Below are positions 34,203 through 43,344 of a DNA stretch of 64,000 nucleotides, piece after piece. How positions within the stretch are numbered: position 1 is the first letter of the stretch; each line of letters starts with the position of its first letter. Source of the DNA: Janthinobacterium sp. FW305-129 (GTDB taxonomy: Bacteria; Pseudomonadota; Gammaproteobacteria; Burkholderiales; Burkholderiaceae_D); NCBI RefSeq assembly GCF_020858115.1, contig NZ_JACYMM010000006.1, forward strand, positions 310,001 through 374,000, in the 5' to 3' direction. The notes under the pieces were generated by a model. The model ran no database searches. It worked only from the letters and a program-made list of their open reading frames with translations, and was not told the DNA's origin. Both the position numbers and the translations under genes were made by a program.

Positions 34203-35576
34203 ATGACCGAGGTCGACTATTCCATGAGCACCGAGAGTGCGCCGCGCCCTGCCGACGCGAACCTGATGCCGCCCTTGCCGCCGCAGCCGAAGAGCTTGCG
34301 TGAAACGGGACTGGAGCGGCCGCTGGTGGTCGAACTGATCGCCAAGCTGATGTTTGTGGGCGGCAAGACGCATCTGTCCGCCCTGACGACGCGCTTGCGT
34401 CTGTCGATCAATGTCTTGCGCGAAGTGCTCGATTTCATGGTGACGGAGCAGATGGCCGAGGTGGCCTGGCGCGGCGAATCCGATATCGACGTGCAGTACC
34501 AGTTGACGGGCGCCGGCAAGCAGCGCGCCAGCGCCTTCCTCGAACGCTGCGCGTATATCGGCGCCGCGCCCGTCACCCTGGAAGCGTACCGCGCCATGGT
34601 GGCGCGCCAGTCGTGGCTGGCGCAGGAACAGCGCGTCGGCAGCGACGACCTGGCCGCCGTGCTGGGCGGCGCCCATGCGGGTCCGGGCATGCTCGACGTG
34701 GTCGGCGCGGCCCTGCATTCGGGACGCTCGCTGCTGCTGTACGGTCCGCCCGGCAGCGGCAAGTCGACCCTGGCGCTGCAGCTGGGACAATTGCTGCACG
34801 GGCTGGTGGCCGTGCCCTACGCCATCATCGTCGGCCAGGACATCATTCAATTGTACGATCCGGCGCAGCACCTGCCGCCCGCGCCGCAGCATGTCAGCCA
34901 TGCGCGCCAGGCGCTGGAGCGGCGCAGTACGGACATCCGCTGGGTGCTGTGCCAGCGTCCCGTGATCCACGTGGGCGCCGAGCTCGACGCCGGCACGCTG
35001 GAATTGCGCCATGACGCCAGCGGCGGCTGCTACCAGGCGCCGCCCCATGTGCGGGCCAACAACGGCATGCTGATCATCGACGACCTGGGCCGCCAGCGCC
35101 TGGGCGCGCAAGAACTGCTGACGCGGCTGATGCAGCCGCTGGCGCGCGGCAGCGACCAGCTGGGCCTGCCCGGCGGCGTGCAGGTCAGCGTGCCCTTCGA
35201 CAATGCCCTCGTGCTGGCCACGAATGTGCCGCCGGGCGAGCTGTTTGACGCCGCCTTGCTGCGCCGCATCGGCTACAAGGTGCAGGTGGGGCCGCTGACC
35301 GAGAGCGCCTATCGCGCCTTGTTCCGTCAGCAATGCCGCCTGGCCGGCATGGCCATCGACGAGCCGGCCCTGAACCATCTGCTGCAGCTGCATGGCGCGC
35401 AGGGGCGGCCCTTGCTGGCCAGCTATCCGCAGGAATTGCTGGCGCGCATAGGCGACTTTGCCGGCTTTGCCGGCAGCGAAGCGCGCCTGACGGTGGGCGC
35501 CCTGGAGCAAGCCTGGAGCAGCCTGTTTGCCAGCTGCGACATGCCGGCCGCCAGCCTGTGCGAGCGCATCGCATGA
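34203..35576 (+). CDS. AAA ATPase embedded in the Tad locus
   Basis: 457 residues. Residues about 30-120 look like a winged-helix module (LSALTTRLRLSINVLREVLDFM). The AAA core has Walker A LLYGPPGSGKSTLAL (about residue 185), Walker B NGMLIIDDLGRQ (about residue 290) and VLATNVPPGELFDAALLRRIGY (sensor/arginine-finger region). It is not the secretion ATPase TadA, which is encoded later. Its stop overlaps the cpaB start (ATGA), so it is part of the operon. Its job in pilus assembly or regulation is not known to me. Confidence 0.75.
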   Translation: MTEVDYSMSTESAPRPADANLMPPLPPQPKSLRETGLERPLVVELIAKLMFVGGKTHLSALTTRLRLSINVLREVLDFMVTEQMAEVAWRGESDIDVQYQLTGAGKQRASAFLERCAYIGAAPVTLEAYRAMVARQSWLAQEQRVGSDDLAAVLGGAHAGPGMLDVVGAALHSGRSLLLYGPPGSGKSTLALQLGQLLHGLVAVPYAIIVGQDIIQLYDPAQHLPPAPQHVSHARQALERRSTDIRWVLCQRPVIHVGAELDAGTLELRHDASGGCYQAPPHVRANNGMLIIDDLGRQRLGAQELLTRLMQPLARGSDQLGLPGGVQVSVPFDNALVLATNVPPGELFDAALLRRIGYKVQVGPLTESAYRALFRQQCRLAGMAIDEPALNHLLQLHGAQGRPLLASYPQELLARIGDFAGFAGSEARLTVGALEQAWSSLFASCDMPAASLCERIA

Positions 35577-36427
35577 AGAACCGGCGCGCCATTCTGATGA
35601 TGGGCCTGGCAGTCGTGCTGGGCTTGCTGGCCGTGCTGCTGGCATCGCACTGGCTGCTGCGCCAGACGCCGGCCGGCAAGGGCAAGATCGTCGTCGCCGC
35701 CAGCGATGTCAACCTGGGCCAGCGCCTGACGCCGGACATGCTGCGCCTGGCCGAGTGGCCGGCGGAAAGCTTGCCGCAGGGCGCGCTGCAAGACCCGGCG
35801 AAACTGGCGGGACGGGTGCTGAAAACGAGCGTGCTGCGCGGCGAGCCGCTGAGCGAAGCCAAGCTGGCGCCCGTGGGCACCCTGGGCGGCCTGTCGGCCC
35901 TGATCACGGAAGGGCGGCGCGCCATCACCGTGCGCGTCAACGATGTGATCGGCGTGGCCGGCTTCGCCTTGCCGGGCAACTATGTCGACATCATCGTCAG
36001 CACCCAGCAGGATGCCGGCGACCGCGCGTTTCCGCAAAGCCGCAACATTTCCAAGATCGTCCTCGAACGCATCCTCGTGCTGGCCGTGGCGCAGGAAGTG
36101 GGGCGCGACGAGACCAAGCCGCGCGTGGTCAATGCCGTGACCCTGGAAGTGACGCCGGAGCAGGCGGAAAACCTGGATCTGGCGCGCAGCGTGGGCAGCT
36201 TGTCGCTGGTGCTGCGCAACCAGGTCGACCCGCAGCCGGGCGTGACGGAAGGCGCCACCAAGCTGACCTTGCTGGGAGGGCCGCACGAAGCCGAGCCCGC
36301 TCCGGCCGCCGCGCCCGTGCCGGCCGCCGCGCCGCGCCCGGTGCGCGTGGCGAAGGCGCCGCAGGAACCAAAGCGCCAGTGCAGCGGCGTTATCGACGGG
36401 ACGCGCCAGTCGCGCGAATGTTTTTAG
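35573..36427 (+). CDS. cpaB: Flp pilus assembly protein CpaB/RcpC
   Basis: 284 residues. An N-terminal membrane helix (ILMMGLAVVLGLLAVLLASHWLL) is followed by a SAF/beta-clip domain (VVAASDVNLGQRLTPDMLRLAEWP) and the RcpC region (GRRAITVRVNDVIGVAGFALPGNYVDII). The C-terminus is Ala/Pro-rich with two late cysteines. It sits in the periplasm and joins the secretin complex. ATG overlaps the preceding stop by 4 bases. Confidence 0.92.
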   Translation: MKNRRAILMMGLAVVLGLLAVLLASHWLLRQTPAGKGKIVVAASDVNLGQRLTPDMLRLAEWPAESLPQGALQDPAKLAGRVLKTSVLRGEPLSEAKLAPVGTLGGLSALITEGRRAITVRVNDVIGVAGFALPGNYVDIIVSTQQDAGDRAFPQSRNISKIVLERILVLAVAQEVGRDETKPRVVNAVTLEVTPEQAENLDLARSVGSLSLVLRNQVDPQPGVTEGATKLTLLGGPHEAEPAPAAAPVPAAAPRPVRVAKAPQEPKRQCSGVIDGTRQSRECF

Positions 36428-36433
36428 CCAACC

Positions 36434-37876
36434 ATGGACACGCTCATGAACCGCGCCCTGCTGACACTGTGCTGCCTGCTGTTGCCGCTTGCCGGCGCGG
36501 CGGCCGATCCTGGCCCGCGCTGCGGCGGTGACGCGGCGACACCCGGCAACTTGCAGCTGCAGGTGGGCAAGTCGAGCATGCTGCGCCTGCCCGAGGCCGT
36601 GCTGGCCCGCAGCGTCGGCAATCCGGCCGTGCTGCAAGCCATGCTGGTGGCGCCCGACACCTTATATGTGGTCGGCGTCGACGTGGGCAGCACGAATATG
36701 ATCATTCAGGGCAGAAGCGGCGTGTGCAGCGTGGTGAACGTCAGCGTCAGCATGGATCCGGCCGGCCTGCAATCGACCCTGGCGGCCCTGATGCCGGAAG
36801 AAAAAGCCATCCGCGTGACGGCCGTGGCCGATACCCTGGTGCTGTCGGGCACGGTGCAGGATGCGGGCGCCGTGCTGCGCGCCGTCGAGCTGGCGCACGC
36901 GTATGTGCGCCGCGCTACGCACGCGCTGGCGCTGCCCAAGCCGGCCGATGGCACGGCCTTGCCGCTGGCGGCCGCCGCGCCCGGCGGCGCGGGCAGCGCG
37001 AACAGCCGCGTCATCAATATGCTCGACGTCAGCGCGCCGCAGCAGGTGATGCTGGCCGTGCAGATCGCCGAAGTGTCGAAGTCCTTGCTGGAGCGGCTGG
37101 AAGTGGGCGCCACCCTGCGCTTCGCCTCCGGCAGCTGGGCCACCACCCTGCTGTCGAATTTCCTCAGCGGCACGGCGAATGGCTTGCTCGACGTGCGCAA
37201 GTCGAATGGCCAGCAGCTGACCATCGAGGCGCAGAAACAGGATGGCCTGGTGCGCATCCTGGCCGAGCCGACGGTGATGGCGATCAGCGGCCAGGAGGGC
37301 AGTTTTCTGGCCGGCGGCAAGATCTTCATTCCCGTCGGCCAGGACAACAACAAGATCACCCTGGAAGAGCGCGAATACGGCGTCGGCCTGCGTTTTACCC
37401 CGACCGTGCTGTCGGGCGGGCGCATCAACCTGAAGGTGGCGCCGGAAGTGTCGGAACTGTCGCGCGAGGGCGTGGGCATTTCCGCCGCCGGCGTCAGCGG
37501 ACGCTCGATTTTGCCCGTCATCACCACGCGGCGCGCCTCGACCACGGTGCAGCTGTACGACGGCCAGAGCTATGCCATCGGCGGCTTGATCAAGAACAAC
37601 CAGGTGAGCAATATCACGGGCGTGCCCTGGCTCAGCGAGCTGCCGATCCTCGGCGCGCTGTTTCGCAGCACGGATTTCCAGCATGACCGCACGGAATTGC
37701 TGTTCGTCATTACCGCGCACCTGGTGAAACCCTTGCCGGCCGATGCCGTGCTGCCGACGGCGCAGCTGGCGCCGCCCTCGCGCACGGATCTGATGTTGCA
37801 CGGCAAGATGGAAGGGACGCTGGCGCCGCCGTCCGTGCCGCCGCCGCGCGCGGCCAACGGTTTCGAGTTGAAATGA
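36434..37876 (+). CDS. rcpA: Tad secretin RcpA/CpaC
   Basis: 480 residues (an alternative start at 36446 would be four residues shorter). A signal peptide to about residue 24 is followed by the pilus-secretin N-domain (LQLQVGKSSMLRLPE), a BON domain (ALMPEEKAIRVTAVADTLVLSG) and the secretin core with VPWLSELPILGALFRS and ELLFVITAHLVKP. It forms the outer-membrane channel for Flp pili. It lies 6 bases after cpaB. Confidence 0.93.
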   Translation: MDTLMNRALLTLCCLLLPLAGAAADPGPRCGGDAATPGNLQLQVGKSSMLRLPEAVLARSVGNPAVLQAMLVAPDTLYVVGVDVGSTNMIIQGRSGVCSVVNVSVSMDPAGLQSTLAALMPEEKAIRVTAVADTLVLSGTVQDAGAVLRAVELAHAYVRRATHALALPKPADGTALPLAAAAPGGAGSANSRVINMLDVSAPQQVMLAVQIAEVSKSLLERLEVGATLRFASGSWATTLLSNFLSGTANGLLDVRKSNGQQLTIEAQKQDGLVRILAEPTVMAISGQEGSFLAGGKIFIPVGQDNNKITLEEREYGVGLRFTPTVLSGGRINLKVAPEVSELSREGVGISAAGVSGRSILPVITTRRASTTVQLYDGQSYAIGGLIKNNQVSNITGVPWLSELPILGALFRSTDFQHDRTELLFVITAHLVKPLPADAVLPTAQLAPPSRTDLMLHGKMEGTLAPPSVPPPRAANGFELK

Positions 37877-37892
37877 GACGGGGAGACACGCC

Positions 37893-38207
37893 ATGCCGAA
37901 TTCGCTCCTGATGACGTTGCGGCGCCTGGCGGCGCTGCTGGCGGCGCTGCTGGCGGCGCTGCTGCTGGCCGCCTGCACGCACGGCAGCACGCCGCGGCTG
38001 GACGGGCGCTTCGGCGACGCCGTGCGCCTGGCCATGGCGCAGCAGGTGCGCGAGCCGGCCGGCGCCGTCAATCGCACGCCGGCCGATGGCCTCGACGGCG
38101 CCAGCGCGCACGCCGTCATGCAGCGCTACCGCGCCTCGTTTGCGGAACCGAACGGCCAGGCGCCCCAGCCCGTGCAATTCATGCTGGGAGGCGGCAATGG
38201 CAAGTAG
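37893..38207 (+). CDS. Small Tad-locus lipoprotein
   Basis: 104 residues. The signal sequence is built from repeats of LAAL and ends in lipobox LLLAAC (Cys at about residue 28). The 12-base unit GGCGCTGCTGGC occurs in tandem at 37931-37954 and again, extended, from 37955. The mature part is short and polar. Its position after the secretin is where CpaD/RcpB-type pilotins or accessory lipoproteins usually lie, so it may assist the secretin; sequence similarity is not visible. It overlaps the next gene by 11 bases. Confidence 0.65.
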   Translation: MPNSLLMTLRRLAALLAALLAALLLAACTHGSTPRLDGRFGDAVRLAMAQQVREPAGAVNRTPADGLDGASAHAVMQRYRASFAEPNGQAPQPVQFMLGGGNGK

Positions 38208-39627
38208 ACGCCAGGGCCAGCGCGGGGCGATGCTGATCGCCTTTGCCATCCTGCTCATCCTGGTGCTGGGCTTTGTCGGCCTGGCGCTGGACGTGGGGCA
38301 AGTCATCGGCCGCAAGACGGAATTGCAGAACCTGGCCGACAACGCGGCGATGGCGGCGGCGGCGGAACTGGTGGGCACGCCCGAAGGCTTGCTCGCTGCC
38401 GTGGACAAAGCCAAGCACAGTGCGGCCGACCGCAGCGCCTGGCGCCGCCGCATGGAGGGCGCCGTCCTGTCGGATGCCAGCATCCGCTTCGCCAGCGCGC
38501 CCGACGCGCCCGCCAGCGCATGGCATGCGGCGGGCAGCGTGCCCGATCCCGCCACGGCGCTGTTCGTGCGCGTCGATACGCAGGCCAATGACCCATCGCT
38601 GGGGCGGGTGGCGACGGCCTTCCTCGGTGCCTGGTCGCCCGCGCTGCGCACCCTGGACACGGGCGCGCGTGCCGTGGCGGGCCATACCAGCCTGCGCCTG
38701 ATGCCGCTGGCCATCTGTGCCTTGTCGTCCAGTGCGGCCAGTCCGCGCACGAATGCGGCATTGCTGCCGGCCGTCGAGCTGCTGGAATATGGTTTTCGCC
38801 GCGGCGTGGCGTATAACCTGTTGAAGCTCAATCCGCATGGCCCGGGGGCCGAACATTTCGTGCTCAATCCGCTGGGCCAGCCGGGCGTGGTGGGGTCGTC
38901 GCTGCAGGTCAGCGACGCGAGCGTGTTGCCGTTTGTCTGCAGCGGCATGGTGCTGTATCCGCGCATCGGCAGCGCCCAGGTGCACGTGCACCGGCCGTTT
39001 CCCGCCACCATGTGGCCGGCCTTCAACGCGCGCTTCAACCAGCATGCGGGCAGCGGCTGCGATCCTGTCGTGGCGCCGCCCGACACGAATATCCGCGCCT
39101 ACCCGAATACGGCCGCGAACTGGTGGATGACGAACACGCCCGATGCGCCCAGCGCCCTGAGCACGGGCAACCCGCTGTTGTCCGTGGCCGATCCGGAATC
39201 GAACGCCACGCCACCCAGCGTCGGCAGTTATGGCCCGCTATGGTCGTTTGCCAGGGCGGTGAAATACAGCAGCCCGAAGCCGGCCGGCGGTTATCTGCCG
39301 TTTGCCACCAGCGACTGGCCCAAGCTGTATCCCGCTACGCCGGCGGCGCCGGCCGCCAAGTCCAATTATCCGACCGATAAATCGCCATACCTGACGCCAG
39401 CCTACCAGACGGCGCCGACCAGTAACACGGGCGTGGCGCAGCGCCGCCTGCTGCACATTCCCCTGCTGGCCTGCCCCGTGCCGGCCGGCAGCGACGTGCT
39501 GGCCCAGGTGCGGGGCATCGGCCGCTTCTTCATGACGGCGCCGGCCAGCAATGGCGTGCTGAGCGCCGAATTTGACGGCCTGGCGGCCGAGGGCACGCTG
39601 GCCGGTCCCGCGGAGCTGCTGCAATGA
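38197..39627 (+). CDS. TadG-like pilus assembly protein
   Basis: 476 residues from ATG 38197 (GGGAGGCGG upstream). The N-terminal TadE/G helix is QGQRGAMLIAFAILLILVLG, continued by LALDVGQVIGRKTELQNLADNAAMAAA, the normal start of TadG-type proteins; the usual Glu at +5 is absent, so it may not be cleaved. The remainder is extracytoplasmic, with several cysteines and Pro-rich stretches. Overlaps both neighbours, so it is translationally coupled. Confidence 0.82.
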   Translation: MASRRQGQRGAMLIAFAILLILVLGFVGLALDVGQVIGRKTELQNLADNAAMAAAAELVGTPEGLLAAVDKAKHSAADRSAWRRRMEGAVLSDASIRFASAPDAPASAWHAAGSVPDPATALFVRVDTQANDPSLGRVATAFLGAWSPALRTLDTGARAVAGHTSLRLMPLAICALSSSAASPRTNAALLPAVELLEYGFRRGVAYNLLKLNPHGPGAEHFVLNPLGQPGVVGSSLQVSDASVLPFVCSGMVLYPRIGSAQVHVHRPFPATMWPAFNARFNQHAGSGCDPVVAPPDTNIRAYPNTAANWWMTNTPDAPSALSTGNPLLSVADPESNATPPSVGSYGPLWSFARAVKYSSPKPAGGYLPFATSDWPKLYPATPAAPAAKSNYPTDKSPYLTPAYQTAPTSNTGVAQRRLLHIPLLACPVPAGSDVLAQVRGIGRFFMTAPASNGVLSAEFDGLAAEGTLAGPAELLQ

Positions 39628-40106
39628 GGCCGCCCTGCCGCGCGGCGCGCCGCCAGGGTGGAGTCGCCGCCATCGAGCTGGCGCTGATCCTGCTGTTTTT
39701 CATGGCGCTGCTGCCCTTCGTGCTGCTGTTCGGTCGCGCGTTCTTCGCCTATACGGCCTTGCAGAAGGGCGCGCATGACGCGGCGCGCTACCTGGCGACC
39801 TTGCCGCTGTCGCAGATGGCCAACGGCGATGCTATCGTGCAGCACAGCGATTTTGCCCGTCAGCTGGTGCTCGATGCGATGGTCGAAACGGCGCCGCACA
39901 TGAAAGCGCTCAGCGTCAGCCTCGATTGCATCTATGCCGACGATTTCTATAACTGCGGCAGTTATCCGAAGGCGCCGCTGCAGGTGCGCGTCAAGGTCAC
40001 CATGGAAATACCCACCGGCTTTCTGCCTGACCTGACGCGCGCGTGGCTGCCGCAGCTGGCGTCCATCCCCTTGCGTGCGAATGCGACCTTGCGCTATGTC
40101 AATTAA
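39624..40106 (+). CDS. tadE: TadE-like pseudopilin
   Basis: 160 residues. The prepilin-type site is RQGG-VAAIELALILLFF with Glu at +5, followed by one membrane helix and a periplasmic domain with two cysteines (LDCIYADDFYNCG). It is processed by the Tad prepilin peptidase and needed for pilus assembly in the family. ATG overlaps the preceding stop (ATGA). Confidence 0.87.
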   Translation: MRPPCRAARRQGGVAAIELALILLFFMALLPFVLLFGRAFFAYTALQKGAHDAARYLATLPLSQMANGDAIVQHSDFARQLVLDAMVETAPHMKALSVSLDCIYADDFYNCGSYPKAPLQVRVKVTMEIPTGFLPDLTRAWLPQLASIPLRANATLRYVN

Positions 40107-40704
40107 CCCGCCTCCACGCCGGCAGCGCCAGGGCGGCGTTTTCGCCGTCGAGTTCGCCATGCTGGCGCTGCTGTTCTTCCTCTTCCTGTTCGCCATGCTG
40201 GAAATGGCGCGTGCCGTGTACGTGTGGAACATGGTGCATGAAATCACCCGGCGCGCGGCGCGCGCTGCCGCCGTCACCGATTTCAGCAATGCCGCAGCCT
40301 TGCAGGCCGTGCGCACGCAAGCCGTGCTGCGCGCCACACCGGGTGCGCTGCCGCTGGGCGGCGGCCTCGGCGACGCGCATGTGCGCATCGATTATTTGTC
40401 GGAGGACAGCGGTGGCGCCGCGCTGGCGGCGGTGCCGGTGACGGTGATGCCGGGCTGCCCGCAACGCAACCGCATCAATTGCCTGAACGATCCGCATGGC
40501 GCCAGCTGCATCCGCTTCGTGCGCGCGCGCCTGTGCCAGCCGGGTGTCGGCACGCGCTGCGAGAGCGTGCCGTACCGGCCCATTTTGCCGTTGCTGGGCG
40601 TGATGTTCCCCTCCGGCGCAGGCGCCATACGTTTGCCCAGCGGGATCACCATGGCGGTGGCCGAGTCGCTGGGTTATCCGGACAATCCCGGTTTTTGTCC
40701 ATGA
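40096..40704 (+). CDS. TadE/TadF-like pseudopilin
   Basis: 202 residues from ATG 40096, overlapping the previous gene by 11 bases. The prepilin-type site RQGG-VFAVEFAMLALLFF has Glu at +5 and Phe at +6, followed by the membrane helix and a periplasmic domain rich in cysteine (MPGCPQRNRINC, ASCIRFVRARLC, TRCES, GFCP). Probably the TadF partner of the preceding TadE. Confidence 0.85.
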   Translation: MSINPPPRRQRQGGVFAVEFAMLALLFFLFLFAMLEMARAVYVWNMVHEITRRAARAAAVTDFSNAAALQAVRTQAVLRATPGALPLGGGLGDAHVRIDYLSEDSGGAALAAVPVTVMPGCPQRNRINCLNDPHGASCIRFVRARLCQPGVGTRCESVPYRPILPLLGVMFPSGAGAIRLPSGITMAVAESLGYPDNPGFCP

Positions 40705-40756
40705 GCGCCGCTCTGCTGGCGCAGCCGAATGTATTGCCTTGAATGAAGGAGGGGCG

Positions 40757-41926
40757 ATGAAAGCCTTGATGATTACCCGCGACGCCAGCTTGCACGACGA
40801 AATCGCGGCGCAAGGCGCGGCCCGCATGCCCGTGCTGCGGCTGCTGGAGCGGCGCAGCGGCCTGCGCGACGCCGTCGAGCGCATGCAACCCGAAGCGCCC
40901 GAGCTGGTGATCGTCGACGCCAGCGGCATCGATGCCGACGAGGCCGACCTGCTCGAGCGCCTGGCGCGCCAGTATCCGCTGGCCGTGCTGATGCTGCTCA
41001 CGCGGGGCCAGCAGCAGGATGTGCTGATCCGCGCCATGCGCGCCGGCATGCGCGAAGTGCTGCAGCTGCCGCTGGTGCACAAGGCCTTCCACGAGGCGAT
41101 GGACCGGGTCGATATCCAGGCCGGCGTGACGCAGATGCGCGACGGCAAGGTGCTCGCCTTTATCTCTTGCAAGGGCGGCAGTGGCGCCACTTTTTTATCG
41201 ACGAATTTTTCCTACGCGCTGGCCAGCCTGGCCGGCTGCAAGGTGCTGCTGATCGACCTGCACGGCCAGTTCGGCGACGCCACTTTGTATGTCTCGGACC
41301 AGAAGCCGGCCATGACCCTGTCCGACATCTGCGCCCAGATCGCGCGCATGGACGGCGCCTTTCTCGCCTCGTGCCTGGTGCACGTGACGCCGAACTTTGG
41401 CGTGCTGGCGGCGGCCGACGACCCCGCGCACAAGGTCGACATGCAGCCCGAGCACATGGACCGCATCCTGGCCGTGGCGCGCCAGCACTACGACTACATC
41501 GTGCTCGACGTGGGACGCCAGATCGATGCGCTGTCGCTGCGCGCGCTCGACAACGCCGACACCATCTATCCGGTGCTGCAGCTGGCCTTGCCCGACATCC
41601 GCGACGGCCGGCGCCTGCTCGACATCTTCCGCTCGCTCGGCTACCCGGGCGAGCGTTTGCGCCTGATCGTCAACCGCTATGAAAAGGGCGGGCGGCTGCG
41701 CCTGGCGGACCTGGAGCAGGCGCTGGGTGCGGAAGTGGTGCACACGGTGCCCAACGATTACATCGCCGCCACCGATTCCGTCAACCAGGGCATCCCGCTG
41801 CTGCAGCTGTCGCGCACCAGCGCCGTGGCGCGCAGCCTGGCCGAGCTGGTGGAGCTGGTGACGGCACGCCGCGTGACGGAAAGCCGCGGCCTGTTCGACC
41901 GCCTGTTCAGCCGCAGCGAGGCTTGA
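40757..41926 (+). CDS. cpaE: Tad localisation ATPase-like protein TadZ/CpaE
   Basis: 389 residues. Residues about 1-120 form an atypical receiver-like domain (LVIVDASGID). A MinD/ParA-like domain follows with the deviant Walker A SCKGGSGATFLSTNFSYAL, where the usual second Lys is Ala, as is common in CpaE/TadZ. KVLLIDLHGQFGDATLY and YDYIVLDVGRQ follow. It positions the pilus machine at the pole or membrane in better-studied species. Strong GGAGGGG before ATG 40757. Confidence 0.9.
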   Translation: MKALMITRDASLHDEIAAQGAARMPVLRLLERRSGLRDAVERMQPEAPELVIVDASGIDADEADLLERLARQYPLAVLMLLTRGQQQDVLIRAMRAGMREVLQLPLVHKAFHEAMDRVDIQAGVTQMRDGKVLAFISCKGGSGATFLSTNFSYALASLAGCKVLLIDLHGQFGDATLYVSDQKPAMTLSDICAQIARMDGAFLASCLVHVTPNFGVLAAADDPAHKVDMQPEHMDRILAVARQHYDYIVLDVGRQIDALSLRALDNADTIYPVLQLALPDIRDGRRLLDIFRSLGYPGERLRLIVNRYEKGGRLRLADLEQALGAEVVHTVPNDYIAATDSVNQGIPLLQLSRTSAVARSLAELVELVTARRVTESRGLFDRLFSRSEA

Positions 41927-41951
41927 CGGGGCGGCAGCTGAATTGTGTCAA

Positions 41952-41980
41952 GGCTCCCGCCGGGAGCCATCATGGGAGCC
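41952..41980 (+). promoter_or_regulatory. Possible switching hairpin over the cpaF translation start
   Basis: GGCTCCC (41952-41958) can pair with GGGAGCC at 41962-41968 (3-base loop) or with a second identical GGGAGCC at 41974-41980. The second pairing would hide the Shine-Dalgarno of ATG 41984 and enclose ATG 41972. Visible in sequence; function is a guess. Confidence 0.4.
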
Positions 41981-41983
41981 GAG

Positions 41984-43330
41984 ATGACCTTACGCGAACG
42001 CCTGGCGGCAAATGAAACGGTGCGCCCCGCCACGAATGGACAAGGCGCGCTGGCGCTGCACGCCTACCAGGAACTGAAAAAGACCATGCACCAGACGATA
42101 CTCGACCGTATCGACCTGGAACGCCTGAAACGCCTGACGGCCGAGCAGTTCAAGCACGAGCTGGCGCTGCTGGTGCAGCGCGTGATCGAGGAAGAGCGCA
42201 TCGTGCTGAACCAGCACGAGCGGCATAGCCTGGTGCTCGACATCCAGCACGAGATGCTGGGTTTTGGTCCGCTGGAACCGTTGCTGGCCGACGCCAGCGT
42301 GTCCGATATCCTCGTCAATACCTGCGACAAGGTGTACGTGGAGCGCGGCGGGCGGCTGCAGCTGACGGACGTGACCTTCCACGACAATGCGCACCTGATG
42401 AAGATCATCGAAAAGATCGTCTCGCGCGTGGGACGGCGCGTCGACGAATCGAGCCCGATGGTCGACGCGCGCCTGCCGGATGGCTCCAGGGTCAACGCCA
42501 TCATCCCGCCGCTGGCCGTCGACGGGCCGATCCTGTCGATCCGGCGCTTTGCCGTGCAGCCTTTGACGATCGCCAACCTGCTCGACTATAAAAGCCTGAC
42601 GCCGCCCATGGTGCAGGTGCTGCAGGCGCTGGGGCAGGCCAAGGTCAACATCCTGATCTCGGGCGGCACGGGCAGCGGCAAGACGACCCTGCTCAACGTG
42701 CTGTCCGGCTTCATTCCCGGCAGCGAGCGCATCGTCACCATCGAGGATGCGGCCGAACTGGCGCTGCGCCAGCCGCACGTGGTGCGCCTGGAAACGCGCC
42801 CGCCGAATATCGAAGGCAAGGGGGAAGTAAGCCAGCGGGCGCTGGTGCGCAATGCGCTGCGCATGCGGCCCGACCGCATCATCCTGGGCGAGGTGCGCGG
42901 CGCCGAGGCGCTCGACATGCTGCAGGCGATGAACACGGGCCATGAAGGGTCGCTGGCGACCATCCACTCGAACACGGCGAGGGATGCGCTGGCACGGCTG
43001 GAAAACATGGTCGGCATGGCCAGCGTGAACCTGACGCCGCGTGCCACGCGCCAGCAGATCTGCTCGGCCGTGACGGTGGTGATGCAGGTGTCGCGCCTGA
43101 CGGACGGCGCGCGCAAGCTGGTCAGCCTGCAGGAAGTGACGGGCATGGAGGGCGACATCATCGCCATGCATGAAATCTTCCGTTTCGAGCAGACGGGCGT
43201 CGATGCCGCGGGCAAGGTGCTGGGCCACTTTTGCGCCACGGGCGTGCGGCCCCGCTTCACTGAGCGCCTGCGCATGTTTGGCGCGCCGGTTCCGGACAGC
43301 GTCTTTGACCCGGACCGCATCTACGAATAG
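41984..43330 (+). CDS. cpaF: Tad secretion ATPase TadA/CpaF
   Basis: 448 residues from ATG 41984; ATG 41972 is an in-frame alternative. The family is clear: [20 protein letters not shown], Walker [28 protein letters not shown], Walker [16 protein letters not shown] and the His-box [13 protein letters not shown]. It is the hexameric cytoplasmic motor that drives pilus extension and possibly retraction. TadB follows 14 bases later. Confidence 0.95.
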   Translation: MTLRERLAANETVRPATNGQGALALHAYQELKKTMHQTILDRIDLERLKRLTAEQFKHELALLVQRVIEEERIVLNQHERHSLVLDIQHEMLGFGPLEPLLADASVSDILVNTCDKVYVERGGRLQLTDVTFHDNAHLMKIIEKIVSRVGRRVDESSPMVDARLPDGSRVNAIIPPLAVDGPILSIRRFAVQPLTIANLLDYKSLTPPMVQVLQALGQAKVNILISGGTGSGKTTLLNVLSGFIPGSERIVTIEDAAELALRQPHVVRLETRPPNIEGKGEVSQRALVRNALRMRPDRIILGEVRGAEALDMLQAMNTGHEGSLATIHSNTARDALARLENMVGMASVNLTPRATRQQICSAVTVVMQVSRLTDGARKLVSLQEVTGMEGDIIAMHEIFRFEQTGVDAAGKVLGHFCATGVRPRFTERLRMFGAPVPDSVFDPDRIYE

Positions 43331-43344
43331 AGGGGGGACGCATC

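Noticed and set aside
37921-37980. Repeat tract considered as a CRISPR or VNTR array
   Set aside because: There are only about three units of 12 bases, in frame within a signal peptide; too short for either.
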